DNA of 64,000 nucleotides from contig CAMYIZ010000070.1 in assembly GCA_947258585.1 (NCBI GenBank), forward strand, positions 124,001 through 188,000, written 5' to 3'. The number at the start of each line of letters is the position of its first letter. Position 1 is the first letter of the stretch. Below the pieces are notes generated by a model that was not told the DNA's origin, did not search any database, and saw only the letters and a program-made list of their open reading frames with translations. The position numbers and the translations under genes are program-made. Shown piece by piece: positions 8,535 through 17,440 of this stretch. This DNA is from an uncultured Haliea sp. GTDB taxonomy: Bacteria > Pseudomonadota > Gammaproteobacteria > Pseudomonadales > Halieaceae.

Positions 8535-9830
8535 TCAAACTGCTTTTTTATGCGAATCAGTTCTGGCCTCTTCAGCCATCAGATGCTGCTGGGGGGTGAT
8601 TTTTGCAATGGAGAACATCAGCAGAACCGCAACACTGGCGAGGATGACAAAGGTAATCTGATAACTCTGGGTAAGGTCATACAGCAAGCCGATGGTGGGC
8701 GCAGACAGGGCAGCAAGCGAGTAAACCACGGCGCTGGATGCTCCCAGCACCCGACCGTAAATTCGACTGTCGTAAAGGCGACTAAGGGCCGCCGACCACA
8801 CCGGCACTACCGCGCCACCGAAGAAGCCGAAACAAACCACCGCCGCGACCAGCACAGCGTAACCCTGAGCCTGGTGGAACAGCACCAGCGCGAGCAGCGC
8901 ACTCGCGCTCATCACCACAAGCGTCTTGCGTACGCTGAGTATGTCGCTGAGCCTTCCCAGCAGGGGACTGGATATCATCCCGACCAGCGACATCAGGGAT
9001 ACCAGGAATGCGCCTCGCTGCAGGGTTTCACCCTTGTCGACCGCGATCAGCGATATGTTCGACAGCAAGCCCGAATAGATCATCGACATGAATGTGACGA
9101 TGGCCACCACAATGATGAAATTGGGGCTGGTATAGATCGCCCGCATGGAAAAATTGGGCGTGACGGCGGGTTCGGAACTTGTCGTGGACGCATTAGCGTC
9201 ACTCTCGGCACCGTCCGGATACAGGCCCTTGTCCCGCGGATGATCGTGTACGAAAAACCAGGCCAGCGCGGGCACGAAAGCGATAATGAACAGGCCCAGG
9301 CAGGTAGCCGCCACCCGCCAGTCATGGGCGGCAGCAATCGCCGCAATCACAGGTGGAAAGACCAGGCCTCCGAACTGGGTGCCCAGAGCAGAGATTCCCA
9401 GTGCCAGTCCGCGGTGACGCACAAACCAGCGTGTCAGCAACAGCGAGCAGGACAAGGGGCTGAGAATGGTCATGCCCAGCGCGATGAAGAGGGCGTAGTA
9501 AAACACCACGTGGTAGATATTGCCGGAGAAAGACATCAGTATGAATCCGGAGCCCATCACGACTCCGCCGGTGATCAATACCCGCTTGACCGGATAGCGG
9601 TCAAGCAGTGAACCGATCTTGGGAGACATGAGGCCCACCAGGAGCAGCATGCCGGACACGCCCATCATCATCACAAACCGGCTGCCCTCGAACTCGGCTC
9701 CGATCGCGCCAATCATCACGCTGTAGAGGTACAAAGAGGTTCCGAAGCCCACGGCCTGGATCAGCAGGCAGACCAGCATCAACCACCAGCCATAAAAAAT
9801 GCGCGGACTTGCTTTATCGTTTATTTTCAT
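8535..9830 (-). CDS. MFS transporter, monocarboxylate/oxalate-formate type, 431 aa
   Basis: Twelve hydrophobic segments; opens with IFYGWWLMLVCLL, characteristic of the MCT/OFA branch of the major facilitator superfamily, and has a loop 2-3 motif-like segment GSLLDRYPVKRVLI. A central soluble loop (about 195-220) separates the two halves. It lies 52 bases downstream of the SnoaL-like gene with no operator in the gap, so it is probably the last gene of the acyl-CoA dehydrogenase unit. Probably an inner-membrane carrier for an organic anion, the substrate of the island or a metabolite of it. Confidence 0.87.
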   Translation of the reverse strand: MKINDKASPRIFYGWWLMLVCLLIQAVGFGTSLYLYSVMIGAIGAEFEGSRFVMMMGVSGMLLLVGLMSPKIGSLLDRYPVKRVLITGGVVMGSGFILMSFSGNIYHVVFYYALFIALGMTILSPLSCSLLLTRWFVRHRGLALGISALGTQFGGLVFPPVIAAIAAAHDWRVAATCLGLFIIAFVPALAWFFVHDHPRDKGLYPDGAESDANASTTSSEPAVTPNFSMRAIYTSPNFIIVVAIVTFMSMIYSGLLSNISLIAVDKGETLQRGAFLVSLMSLVGMISSPLLGRLSDILSVRKTLVVMSASALLALVLFHQAQGYAVLVAAVVCFGFFGGAVVPVWSAALSRLYDSRIYGRVLGASSAVVYSLAALSAPTIGLLYDLTQSYQITFVILASVAVLLMFSIAKITPQQHLMAEEARTDSHKKAV

Positions 9831-9882
9831 CGCCGTTTACCTGCGCAAGCGTACGTTCTAAAAGGCTGGAATTACCCAGCAG

Positions 9883-10728
9883 TCACTGGCCAAACCTGAG
9901 TGCCCGATACAAACCGAGCCTATCCGTGGTAACGCTGGCGTCCACCACCACGCCAGACCGGACGGTCAGCATGCCGGCAGCGCGGACAATAACCGGCTTG
10001 CCGGCAAGGCCCGGATCCAGGTCGGGAAAGCCACCCTTGTAGACAGCCTCATGCTGCAGGTGGAAGGCCGCCCGATCACCGGCTGAAAACAGTTCATCTA
10101 TGGTCGTGGCGTGGATGTCAAACAGCGCCGCAGGCTGGGGGTCTGAATCGTCTACTTGCGACAACCAGTCCGTACCCGCGGGCTGCGTCACTGCCCCCAC
10201 GGACGACAACCAGCGTAGCGCAACCGATTCGGTTTCCGGGTTCGATGGGGCGGGCAGCACATCCCACGGAGCCGGATGGGGCGGATCCACTGCATCACAG
10301 CTACCGGACGACAACTGGCGCTTGCGTGCGAAATAGTCTTCCTCGGCCCAGCCCTGCCGCAGTTGTTTGCCGTCGGTGCGAAACAGCGTAATTCCGCGCC
10401 AGGTGGCAGCGCGCCCACCGTCCCTGGAGGATGCGCCGTGCTCGGTAAACTTCATGGCCAGCGCATTGTCGCCGTAGATGACATCGTGCACCGTCACACA
10501 AAGTCCCGGAAACTGGTGAATCTGGGCCGCAGTCGGGGGCAGGTATTCTGCGTCACGACCGTTCAGGAGATGACCACCAATACTCAGGCAATAGCCGGGC
10601 GCCATGATCCGCTCCGCCACGCTTATGTCATGCCCGGTGATGAAGTCCACGGCAAACCCACGCAGCAGAGCGGCCAGAGGATGGATTTTCGGTAGGCTAT
10701 CTGCCTTTTTGTCCGACGAGGTCATCAT
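9883..10728 (-). CDS. Tandem SnoaL/NTF2-like protein, 281 aa
   Basis: Two cone-shaped SnoaL/NTF2-like domains appear to be fused. The first (about 15-135) resembles ester-cyclase-type SnoaL proteins (FVDFITGHDIS-like opening, MAPGYCLSIGG, MKFTEHG, WRGITLFRTDG). The second (about 170-281) has HATTIDELFSAGDRAAFHLQHEA and a strand-rich ending. Its ATG overlaps the stop of the acyl-CoA synthetase (ATGA). Single-domain relatives act as hydratases, cyclases or isomerases on polyketide or steroid-like rings; the function of this double form is unknown to me. Confidence 0.7.
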   Translation of the reverse strand: MMTSSDKKADSLPKIHPLAALLRGFAVDFITGHDISVAERIMAPGYCLSIGGHLLNGRDAEYLPPTAAQIHQFPGLCVTVHDVIYGDNALAMKFTEHGASSRDGGRAATWRGITLFRTDGKQLRQGWAEEDYFARKRQLSSGSCDAVDPPHPAPWDVLPAPSNPETESVALRWLSSVGAVTQPAGTDWLSQVDDSDPQPAALFDIHATTIDELFSAGDRAAFHLQHEAVYKGGFPDLDPGLAGKPVIVRAAGMLTVRSGVVVDASVTTDRLGLYRALRFGQ

Positions 10729-12245
10729 TGAGCCCTCCTCTTCTCGGGCCAGGCCATCAGGCGCAGTTCCCGCTTCAGTATTTTACCGGACGCACTGCGC
10801 GGCATATCCTGCACAAATTCAACCGATGTCGGACACTTGTAATGGGCCAGCCGCTGGCGCAGGAAATCGATCAGTTCCTCTTCGCCCACCGCGCTGCCGG
10901 GGCGCCTCACCACGACCGCCTTCGGTGTTTCGCCCCAGCGCTCATGCGGCACACCGATCACCGCGGTAACCGCCACATCCGGATGCTCGTAGAGCACGTT
11001 CTCCACTTCGGTCGGATAGATGTTTTCACCGCCGGAGACAATCATGTCCTTGAACCTGTCGTGGATATAGTAGTAGCCATCGGCATCGCGCCAGGCCGCG
11101 TCACCGGTTCGCAGCCAGCCGCCCGGAGCGAACGCCGCCCGGGTCTCTTCAGGGTTGTTCCAGTAGCCGACCATTGTCATGCCCGACCGAACGCGGATTT
11201 CACCCACTTCCCCGACGGCCACTGCAAGGTCGGTTTGCGGGTCAAACAGGCCTATCTCGGCCCAGGGAACCGGACGACCACAGGAGCGCAACCTTTCCGC
11301 GTGCTCTCCGCCCGGGTCGTGCGCCTCCGGCGGCAGGGTGATAACCGTGCCCGAGGTCTCTGTGAGGCCGTAAGCGTGACTAAAGCCGCAGCCGAAAACC
11401 GTCATTGCCCGCAGCAGCAGCGTTTCACTTATCGGCGAGGCGCCGTAGGCGATAAGCTGTAGACTGGAAAGATCCATATCGTCCACACCGTCGGCTTCCA
11501 CCAGGCTCTGGATGACCGCGGGCACCAGAAAAGCGTGCGTTACACGATACCGGACCATGGCCGCCAGCGACGGCGCTGGCGCCGGCTGCTGCAACAGCAC
11601 AGTGTGTCCACCCTGGGTGAGTGCCATCAATCCGTAGCCGATGCCGCCGATGTGGAACAGGGGGCCGGCCACAAGATTCACGCTGTCTGCGCCAAACCTC
11701 CAGACTTCCTGCGCCATGCGGCTGGTAAAACTCATATTGCTATGGGAGATCATCACCCCCTTGGCCCGACCGGTGGTGCCGGAGGTGTAAAGCATCAGCA
11801 CCAGGTCCTCCGGCCCCGTTGGCGCGCAGGGGTCAACGCCTGATGCGCCGCTGCGCCACAGGACAAAGTCTGCGTCCAACATGCGAACAGGTACGGAGTC
11901 TGGCAAGTTGTCGGCAAATTCCGGATCCACCAGGACCAAAGCAGGCCTTGAGTCGGCGAGAATATCCTCCAGCTCGCGTTTTGACAGGCGCCAGTTTATC
12001 GGCAGCATGACCAATCCGGCTTTGGCGCAGGCGAAAACCAGTTCGTAGAACACCGGAGCGTTGCGAGCGATTATTGCAACCCGGTCTCCGGCAGCCAGCC
12101 CCCGCTGCAGCATTGCAGTGGCAAGCTGGCTGCTGCGCTGGTGCAGCTCCTCGTAGCTCAGCGTTTCATCAGCGAAGCTCAGGCAGGGCGAATGCGGACG
12201 CTGCCGGGCGTACACGCGCAGCATGTCAGCGAGATTCACGTTCAT
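10725..12245 (-). CDS. Acyl-CoA synthetase (AMP-forming), 506 aa
   Basis: ANL-superfamily ligase that activates a carboxylate to its CoA thioester with ATP. Visible motifs: P-loop-like YTSGTTGRAKG (about 153-163), YGLTET, the hinge-region WLRTGD, the SGGENIYPTEVE block and the C-terminal lysine in SGKILKREL. The start is set at ATG 12245 with AGGGGG just upstream; the open frame extends further back but would overlap the preceding gene. The gap to the acyl-CoA dehydrogenase is 32 bases. Probably activates the acid produced from the imported compound. Confidence 0.92.
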   Translation of the reverse strand: MNVNLADMLRVYARQRPHSPCLSFADETLSYEELHQRSSQLATAMLQRGLAAGDRVAIIARNAPVFYELVFACAKAGLVMLPINWRLSKRELEDILADSRPALVLVDPEFADNLPDSVPVRMLDADFVLWRSGASGVDPCAPTGPEDLVLMLYTSGTTGRAKGVMISHSNMSFTSRMAQEVWRFGADSVNLVAGPLFHIGGIGYGLMALTQGGHTVLLQQPAPAPSLAAMVRYRVTHAFLVPAVIQSLVEADGVDDMDLSSLQLIAYGASPISETLLLRAMTVFGCGFSHAYGLTETSGTVITLPPEAHDPGGEHAERLRSCGRPVPWAEIGLFDPQTDLAVAVGEVGEIRVRSGMTMVGYWNNPEETRAAFAPGGWLRTGDAAWRDADGYYYIHDRFKDMIVSGGENIYPTEVENVLYEHPDVAVTAVIGVPHERWGETPKAVVVRRPGSAVGEEELIDFLRQRLAHYKCPTSVEFVQDMPRSASGKILKRELRLMAWPEKRRAQ

Positions 12246-12277
12246 CACAACCCCCTGTCTCTCCAGGCGCCGGGAAA

Positions 12278-13456
12278 CTAGTAGCTCTTTTCCAGACCGA
12301 GACTGTGTTGGGCAACATAGTTCAGGATCATCTCCCGACTTACCGGCGCCGTCTTGTGCAGGCGGGCTATGAACCACAGGTCCGCGAGACCATACTCGTA
12401 GGATAGCCCATTGCCACCGTGTACCTGGATGGCCTGGTCCAGCGCCTTGAGGGAAGCCTCTGCAGCACAGAACTTGGCCATATTGGCCGCCTCCGCCGCC
12501 TCTTCGCCAGCGTCAAAGAGCTGGGCTGCGCGAGCGGTGAGGAGACGGGCCGCCTGGACGTTGATATAGGATTCCGCCAGCGGATGAGACACGCCCTGGT
12601 GAGCGCCGATCGTGGTTTTCCAGACGGAACGCTCCCTGGCGTAACTGGAACCCTGGCTCAGCGCATAGCGGGCGATGCCATTGTTGATGGCTGCAGCGGA
12701 TACGCGTTCCGGGTTGAGCCCGACGAAAACCTGCTTGAGGCCGGCGCCCGGTTCACCCACCAGGGCTTCCCGCGACAACTGCACATCGTCAAAGAACACC
12801 ATGAACTGTTTTTCCGGCGTCATCAGCGCAGCAGGTATCTGGTTGAGCGTGATACCGGGCGCATCCGTGGGTACGATGAACAGTGACAGCGAGGAGCGCT
12901 CCGACTGTGCGTCATCGCCGTTGCGGGCAACTACCAGCATGGCCGCCGCCTCGTCGACTCCGGATGTCCAATACTTGGTCCCGGACAATACGAAGCCATT
13001 GTCCGTGGAACGGGCGGTGGTCGTGACCTTGTGGGTGTTGGAGCCGGCATTGGGCTCGGTAATGGCGAAAGCCATCTTCTTGGTGCCCGCTGCCAGCGCC
13101 GGCAACCACTCGTCCTTGATCGCCTGAGAGGCGTAACGCTCCAGGATAGGCGCGCAGATGGACTGGATTACCAGGTACAGCAGCGGGCAACCCTGCGCGG
13201 CCGTTTCCTCAATGATCACGTTCAGGTCGGCAAGGCCACCACCGCTGCCGCCATAGGTATCGGAGATATGTGCGCCAAGGAAACCAGCCTCGGCCAGCGC
13301 ACTCCAGAGCTCGGTCGGCGGCCTCCCGGCGGCGACCACTTCCTGATAGTAACGGCGACCGAAGCCTCCCACCAGCTTGCCCACACTTTCGCGCAGTGCC
13401 GCGTGGTGATCCGACGTGTCCACCAAGGGAGAGAAAAATATGTTGTCAGCGCTCAT
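12278..13456 (-). CDS. Acyl-CoA dehydrogenase family protein, 392 aa
   Basis: FAD flavoenzyme of the acyl-CoA dehydrogenase fold: N-terminal helical domain, middle beta-domain with AFAITEPNAGSNT and GTKYWTSG (flavin and substrate contacts), C-terminal helical domain with QVHGGNGLSYEYGLADLW. Length is typical. It should introduce a 2,3-double bond into an acyl-CoA. It is the first gene of the ACAD-synthetase-SnoaL unit, with a promoter/operator 44-85 bases upstream. Confidence 0.93.
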   Translation of the reverse strand: MSADNIFFSPLVDTSDHHAALRESVGKLVGGFGRRYYQEVVAAGRPPTELWSALAEAGFLGAHISDTYGGSGGGLADLNVIIEETAAQGCPLLYLVIQSICAPILERYASQAIKDEWLPALAAGTKKMAFAITEPNAGSNTHKVTTTARSTDNGFVLSGTKYWTSGVDEAAAMLVVARNGDDAQSERSSLSLFIVPTDAPGITLNQIPAALMTPEKQFMVFFDDVQLSREALVGEPGAGLKQVFVGLNPERVSAAAINNGIARYALSQGSSYARERSVWKTTIGAHQGVSHPLAESYINVQAARLLTARAAQLFDAGEEAAEAANMAKFCAAEASLKALDQAIQVHGGNGLSYEYGLADLWFIARLHKTAPVSREMILNYVAQHSLGLEKSY

Positions 13457-13499
13457 CGTAGGTCCCCTGCAAAATTCGGTTTCGGCGTCATCGCCATGG

Positions 13500-13540
13500 A
13501 ATATACGTCAGCGCAGCGACGAATTCAACATATGTGTTGA
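13500..13540 (-). promoter_or_regulatory. Promoter and TetR-type operator of the acyl-CoA dehydrogenase unit
   Basis: Perfect palindrome TCAACATATGTGTTGA at 13525-13540 (TCAAC-N6-GTTGA). Reading on the minus strand, TTGAAT (13523-13528) and TATATT (13500-13505) are separated by 17 bases, a strong sigma70-type promoter whose -35 is part of the operator half-site. The start codon is 43 bases past the -10. Confidence 0.8.
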
Positions 13541-13560
13541 TTTTTCGCGCACGCCTTTAC

Positions 13561-14403
13561 TTACTCAGCCCAATTGAAGAATCCCTGCCCTGATTTTTGC
13601 CCCAGTTCGCCCCGGGCCACCATGTCCTGGAGGATCTGCGGCGGCGCAAAACGCGGGCCGTGGGCGGCCTCCAGACTGCGCGCGATATCCAGTCGCACAT
13701 CCAGGCCGACAATGTCGCTCAGTCGCAGCGGCCCGACGGGATGCTGGTACGCGAGCACAGCCGCGCGATCAATATCTTCGGCGCTGGCAACACCGCTCTC
13801 CAACATCCTCATTGCCTCGAGGCTTGCAATCAGGTCGAGGCGGCTGGTGGCAAAGCCCGGCACATCAATCACTGTCAGCGATTCCTTGCCCAGCTGACGC
13901 GCAAACGCACGGGCCGCGACCAGGGTCGACTCGGTGGTTTCACGCCCCCGCACCAGCTCCACCAACCGGATCGACCAGACAGGATTGAAGAAATGCATAC
14001 CCAGGAAACGCTCGGGAAACGGCAGCGCCTCGCTCAACCTGTCGATAGACAGGGCGCTGGTATTGCTGCCGATGATGTCAGGGTGCTTGTCCGCGATTGC
14101 CGCGAGAACCTGGTGTTTCAGCTCCAGCCGCTCAGGCACTGTTTCAATCACCAGGTCCAGGCCCTCGGGCAGTTCCGCCACAGCGGCAAGGCGCCGTATC
14201 CTGTTCTTGAGCGCCGCGGCCTGTTGCACATCCAGCTTGCCGCGTTTGATCCCACCCGCTGCCGCGTCATCAATGCTTCGACGCATCACCTCCGCGCGGC
14301 GATCATCCGGTTCGACCACCCACACCTCGGCGCCCGACAGGGCCGCGGTGTAGACAATTCCGGTTCCCATCGTGCCGCCACCCACTACTGCGATATTGTC
14401 CAC
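13561..14403 (-). CDS. 3-hydroxyacyl-CoA dehydrogenase, 280 aa
   Basis: NAD-dependent oxidation of a 3-hydroxyacyl-CoA. Rossmann motif GGGTMGTG at about 8-15, SNTSALS near 113-119, catalytic histidine in GMHFFNPV (H137), and the C-terminal dimerisation domain ending KSGQGFFNW. This is the stand-alone (PaaH/FadB2-like) form, not fused to a hydratase. It lies 46 bases after the enoyl-CoA hydratase and closes the unit headed by the Baeyer-Villiger monooxygenase. Confidence 0.93.
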   Translation of the reverse strand: MDNIAVVGGGTMGTGIVYTAALSGAEVWVVEPDDRRAEVMRRSIDDAAAGGIKRGKLDVQQAAALKNRIRRLAAVAELPEGLDLVIETVPERLELKHQVLAAIADKHPDIIGSNTSALSIDRLSEALPFPERFLGMHFFNPVWSIRLVELVRGRETTESTLVAARAFARQLGKESLTVIDVPGFATSRLDLIASLEAMRMLESGVASAEDIDRAAVLAYQHPVGPLRLSDIVGLDVRLDIARSLEAAHGPRFAPPQILQDMVARGELGQKSGQGFFNWAE

Positions 14404-14449
14404 GTGAACTCTCCCTCAACAGTTTTGATTTCAGGCCGCCACTGGACGC

Positions 14450-15214
14450 CTATCGCCCGAGCCAGACTGGTGCCCGCTTCTCGGCAAATGCCAGCGCGCC
14501 CTCGCGCGCGTCCTCCGAAGCCAGAACGGCATCCACCAGCGGCGCCTGCCGGGACCACAGTTCGGCCTGCGGCCAGTTGGGTGACTCCATGACAATGCGC
14601 TTGGTCATGGCAACAGCGAGGGGGCCGTTGGCACAGATGCTGGCGGCGAGTGCGAGCGCACCAGCCAGGGCTTCGCCGGACACCGTGATCCGGTTCACCA
14701 GGCCCCAGCCATGTGCCTCCTGGGTCGGCAACCGGGCACCGGTCAGCGCGTACTCCAGCGCTATGGCCGGAGGAATCCTGCGAGGCAGCCGCACCAGGCC
14801 GCCGGAACCGGCAACGAGTCCACGGGATACTTCGGGCAGGCCGAAAAACGCATCTTCCGCGGCAACGATCAGGTCACAGGCCAGGGCCAGTTCGCAGCCG
14901 CCCGCGAGGGCGAAACCCTCGACAGCAGCGATCAATGGTTTCCGCGGAGGCTTCTCGGTAATACCGCCAAAACCCCGACCCTCAATTTCCGGGCGTTCTC
15001 CATCGAGGAAGGCCTGCAGGTCCATGCCGGCGCAGAAACTGCCGCCGGCGCCGGTGATGATACCCACCGACAGCTCCTCGTCCTGGTCCAGCCGGTCCAT
15101 GGCGGCGGCGATGCCCTCGGAAACCTGGCGGGTCACCGCGTTGCGACGCTGCGGCCGGTTAATGGTCACCACCAGGGTGGCGCCACGTTGCTCAACCAGC
15201 ACCCCTGTGTTCAT
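14450..15214 (-). CDS. Enoyl-CoA hydratase/isomerase (crotonase family), 254 aa
   Basis: Crotonase fold with oxyanion-hole segments FCAGMDL (60-66) and GFALAGG (100-106) and both acidic residues of true hydratases: E108 in GGCELA and E128 in GLPEVSRG. It should hydrate an enoyl-CoA to a 3-hydroxyacyl-CoA, feeding the dehydrogenase downstream. The ATG overlaps the stop of the monooxygenase by four bases, so the two are translationally coupled. Confidence 0.92.
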   Translation of the reverse strand: MNTGVLVEQRGATLVVTINRPQRRNAVTRQVSEGIAAAMDRLDQDEELSVGIITGAGGSFCAGMDLQAFLDGERPEIEGRGFGGITEKPPRKPLIAAVEGFALAGGCELALACDLIVAAEDAFFGLPEVSRGLVAGSGGLVRLPRRIPPAIALEYALTGARLPTQEAHGWGLVNRITVSGEALAGALALAASICANGPLAVAMTKRIVMESPNWPQAELWSRQAPLVDAVLASEDAREGALAFAEKRAPVWLGR

Positions 15215-17229
15215 TGGCTGACACTCCCTGCCCGGTTGGCCCTGGAAGATTCGGCTGACGCCCCGGCGTTGCCGGCCGAGGCCTTGTAGTCATCGAGGTT
15301 GGCGACATCCGTCAAGCCCCAGAATTCAATAATCCTGAAAGGATTGCAGACTACGACTCGCCCCTTGGAATTGCGGTAGTAGGTACTCATCCCCGGATGG
15401 GTCCAGATCATGTTTTCGTGGCGCCGGTCGATTTCCCGGGAATATTGCTCGTGCACCTCGGGGCGCACGTCCACCGAGCGCAGTCCCCGCGCAAACATGG
15501 CTTGCAACAGGGACATGACGTAATGCATTTGCCGCTCCACGATACTGATCAGGCTGCCCCCGTGCCCGAACTGGGTATTGGGGCCGTACAGACAGAAAAA
15601 ATTGGGAAAGCCCGGGACCACCGTGCCCAGATAGGCGCGCGCGTCATCACCATCCCAGTCGTCATGCAAGCTACGGCCGCCAGCGCCGCGAAGCTCCATC
15701 GGGGCGAGGAAATTGACCACATCAAAACCTGTCGCCCAGATAATGACGTCGGCCTCATGCTCGGAACCGTCACTCACCTTTACACGGTCAGGCAGCACCT
15801 CGGTAACCGCTCCCGTGACCAGGTGCACATGCTCCCGGGCCAGGGTGCGAAACCAGCCGTTATCCATCAGCATGCGCTTGCCGAAGGGTGGGTAATCCGG
15901 CAACACCTGGGGCAACAGTTCCTGGGCGTCCCCCAGCTCTGATTTGATGTAGGAGGTAAGGCCGCGACGATGGACGTCGTTGAGGGCATTGATGGACAGG
16001 CCGCCGTTGTCCCAGTTCGGGTCTTTCTGCAGGGCCCCGTACTGCTTGTCGTTGAAGGCCCAACTCAAGCGCAGGCGATACCACAAACGGTACAGGGGCA
16101 CCTCTTTCATCAGGCGCTGGATACTGGCGGGCACCTCCACCAGGAATTTCGGGAACGGCGCAGCCCACTGGGTAGAGCGCTGGATCACGGTGACCGAGGC
16201 GGCCTGGTCGGCGATGGCCGGCACGACCTGCATGGCACTGGCGCCATTGCCCACCACCAGCACCCTGCGACCCGTCAGATCAATGTCATCCTCAGGCCAG
16301 CGCGCAGTGTGCACACTGGGGCCGGCAAAACTGTCGATACCGGGCACGTCCGGATAGCGCGGCTTGTTGAAAGCGCCAACCGCACTGATCACCATATCGG
16401 CGCGCAATTTTTCTTCGGCTCCGTCGCTGCCGCGCAGAACCGCCTCCCACTCGGCAGCCTCGTCATCGTAGTTGGCGCCGAGGACTTCCGTGTCAAAGCG
16501 AATATGCCTGCGGATGTCGAACAGGTCGGCCACATGCTCCAGGTAGCGCTGGATTTCCTCACTGGCGGCGAAGTAGCGCGACCAGTCGTAAGGGGCAAAC
16601 GAAAACGAGTAGAGATGGCTGGGCACGTCGCAGGCCGCACCCGGGTAGTTGTTCTCGTGCCAGACACCACCCAGGCGCGAGTTGCGCTCGACAATCGTAT
16701 AGGGAATACCCGCCGCGGCCAGGTTGACCGCCGCGCACAGGCCAGAGATGCCGGCACCAATAATCAGGGCCCGGAAACCCTCCGGAGCAGCCACGCTTGC
16801 CAGCTCCGCAAAAGGCGCCGCGGTTGTACCGCCGGCAACGCAGGGCGCCTCTTCCAGGCCCAGGGGATTCAGCTCATGACGGATCATCGGCGCGTATTCC
16901 GGCGGAATTTCCTCGCCGAGAGAAACACTCATCATCGCCACCAGCAGCTCATCCGATGGCTCTGGCAAGGCCAGCGACCCGCCCGCCAGCAGTCCCGCAA
17001 TGCCCTCCAGCGCCGCCTGCCGCACCTCGGCCTGCACTTCCGGGGCCAACCCACCGGTATCGTTATCGTCCAGCCCGCGCGGCCTGGAGGGCACGAACCT
17101 GCCTTCAATCCAGCGGCGGTCGCCGGTTATCTGTACCAGCAGGCAGGCCAGAGTCGGAATATTGGCCCTGGCTATCGCATCCTCCAGCCAGGATTCGGTT
17201 TCCCGAGCCGCCTTTCTACCTTGATTCAT
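15211..17229 (-). CDS. Baeyer-Villiger flavin monooxygenase with N-terminal extension, 672 aa
   Basis: Inserts oxygen next to a carbonyl, making an ester or lactone, with FAD and NADPH. Two nucleotide-binding motifs are visible (GAGISG at about 158-163; GNGASA at about 328-333), and between them the BVMO fingerprint FAGPSVHTARWP (301-312) matches FxGxxxHxxxWP. The first ~150 residues are an extra N-terminal domain, as in 4-hydroxyacetophenone-monooxygenase-like enzymes. Start at ATG 17229 with GGAGGA seven bases upstream; a GTG six bases earlier is too close to that site. First gene of its unit and the key clue that the substrate passes through a ketone. Confidence 0.93.
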   Translation of the reverse strand: MNQGRKAARETESWLEDAIARANIPTLACLLVQITGDRRWIEGRFVPSRPRGLDDNDTGGLAPEVQAEVRQAALEGIAGLLAGGSLALPEPSDELLVAMMSVSLGEEIPPEYAPMIRHELNPLGLEEAPCVAGGTTAAPFAELASVAAPEGFRALIIGAGISGLCAAVNLAAAGIPYTIVERNSRLGGVWHENNYPGAACDVPSHLYSFSFAPYDWSRYFAASEEIQRYLEHVADLFDIRRHIRFDTEVLGANYDDEAAEWEAVLRGSDGAEEKLRADMVISAVGAFNKPRYPDVPGIDSFAGPSVHTARWPEDDIDLTGRRVLVVGNGASAMQVVPAIADQAASVTVIQRSTQWAAPFPKFLVEVPASIQRLMKEVPLYRLWYRLRLSWAFNDKQYGALQKDPNWDNGGLSINALNDVHRRGLTSYIKSELGDAQELLPQVLPDYPPFGKRMLMDNGWFRTLAREHVHLVTGAVTEVLPDRVKVSDGSEHEADVIIWATGFDVVNFLAPMELRGAGGRSLHDDWDGDDARAYLGTVVPGFPNFFCLYGPNTQFGHGGSLISIVERQMHYVMSLLQAMFARGLRSVDVRPEVHEQYSREIDRRHENMIWTHPGMSTYYRNSKGRVVVCNPFRIIEFWGLTDVANLDDYKASAGNAGASAESSRANRAGSVSQ

Positions 17230-17286
17230 GGTCACTTCCTCCGTGCCGCCAGCCGGGATTTACTACGGCAGGTCTGTCATGAGCCA

Positions 17287-17329
17287 AGCATCGCACAGCC
17301 TTGAAAAATTTGTCAACACTTTTGTTGAC
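17287..17329 (-). promoter_or_regulatory. Promoter and TetR-type operator of the monooxygenase unit
   Basis: Perfect palindrome GTCAACACTTTTGTTGAC at 17312-17329. On the minus strand TTGACA (17311-17316) lies in the operator half-site and a weak -10, GATGCT (17287-17292), follows after 18 bases. The monooxygenase ATG is about 58 bases past the -10. Confidence 0.72.
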
Positions 17330-17440
17330 TCTGCTGGCGCAGCTATCCCGACGGCGAAACGCCAGGGAAAACAGTCTCAAAGTGTTATTCAGGGAGGCGG
17401 CCGGGAGCCGACGCCGGCCGCCAGCCAGGGAGAGTCGCGC

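Noticed and set aside
12246-12377. N-terminal extension of the first acyl-CoA synthetase
   Set aside because: It would overlap the acyl-CoA dehydrogenase gene; the ATG at 12245 has a strong ribosome-binding site.
14414-14431. Possible sixth operator TCAACAGTTTTGA between two beta-oxidation genes
   Set aside because: Only one half is intact and the spacing does not fit; the upstream gene is 46 bases away and cotranscription is more likely.
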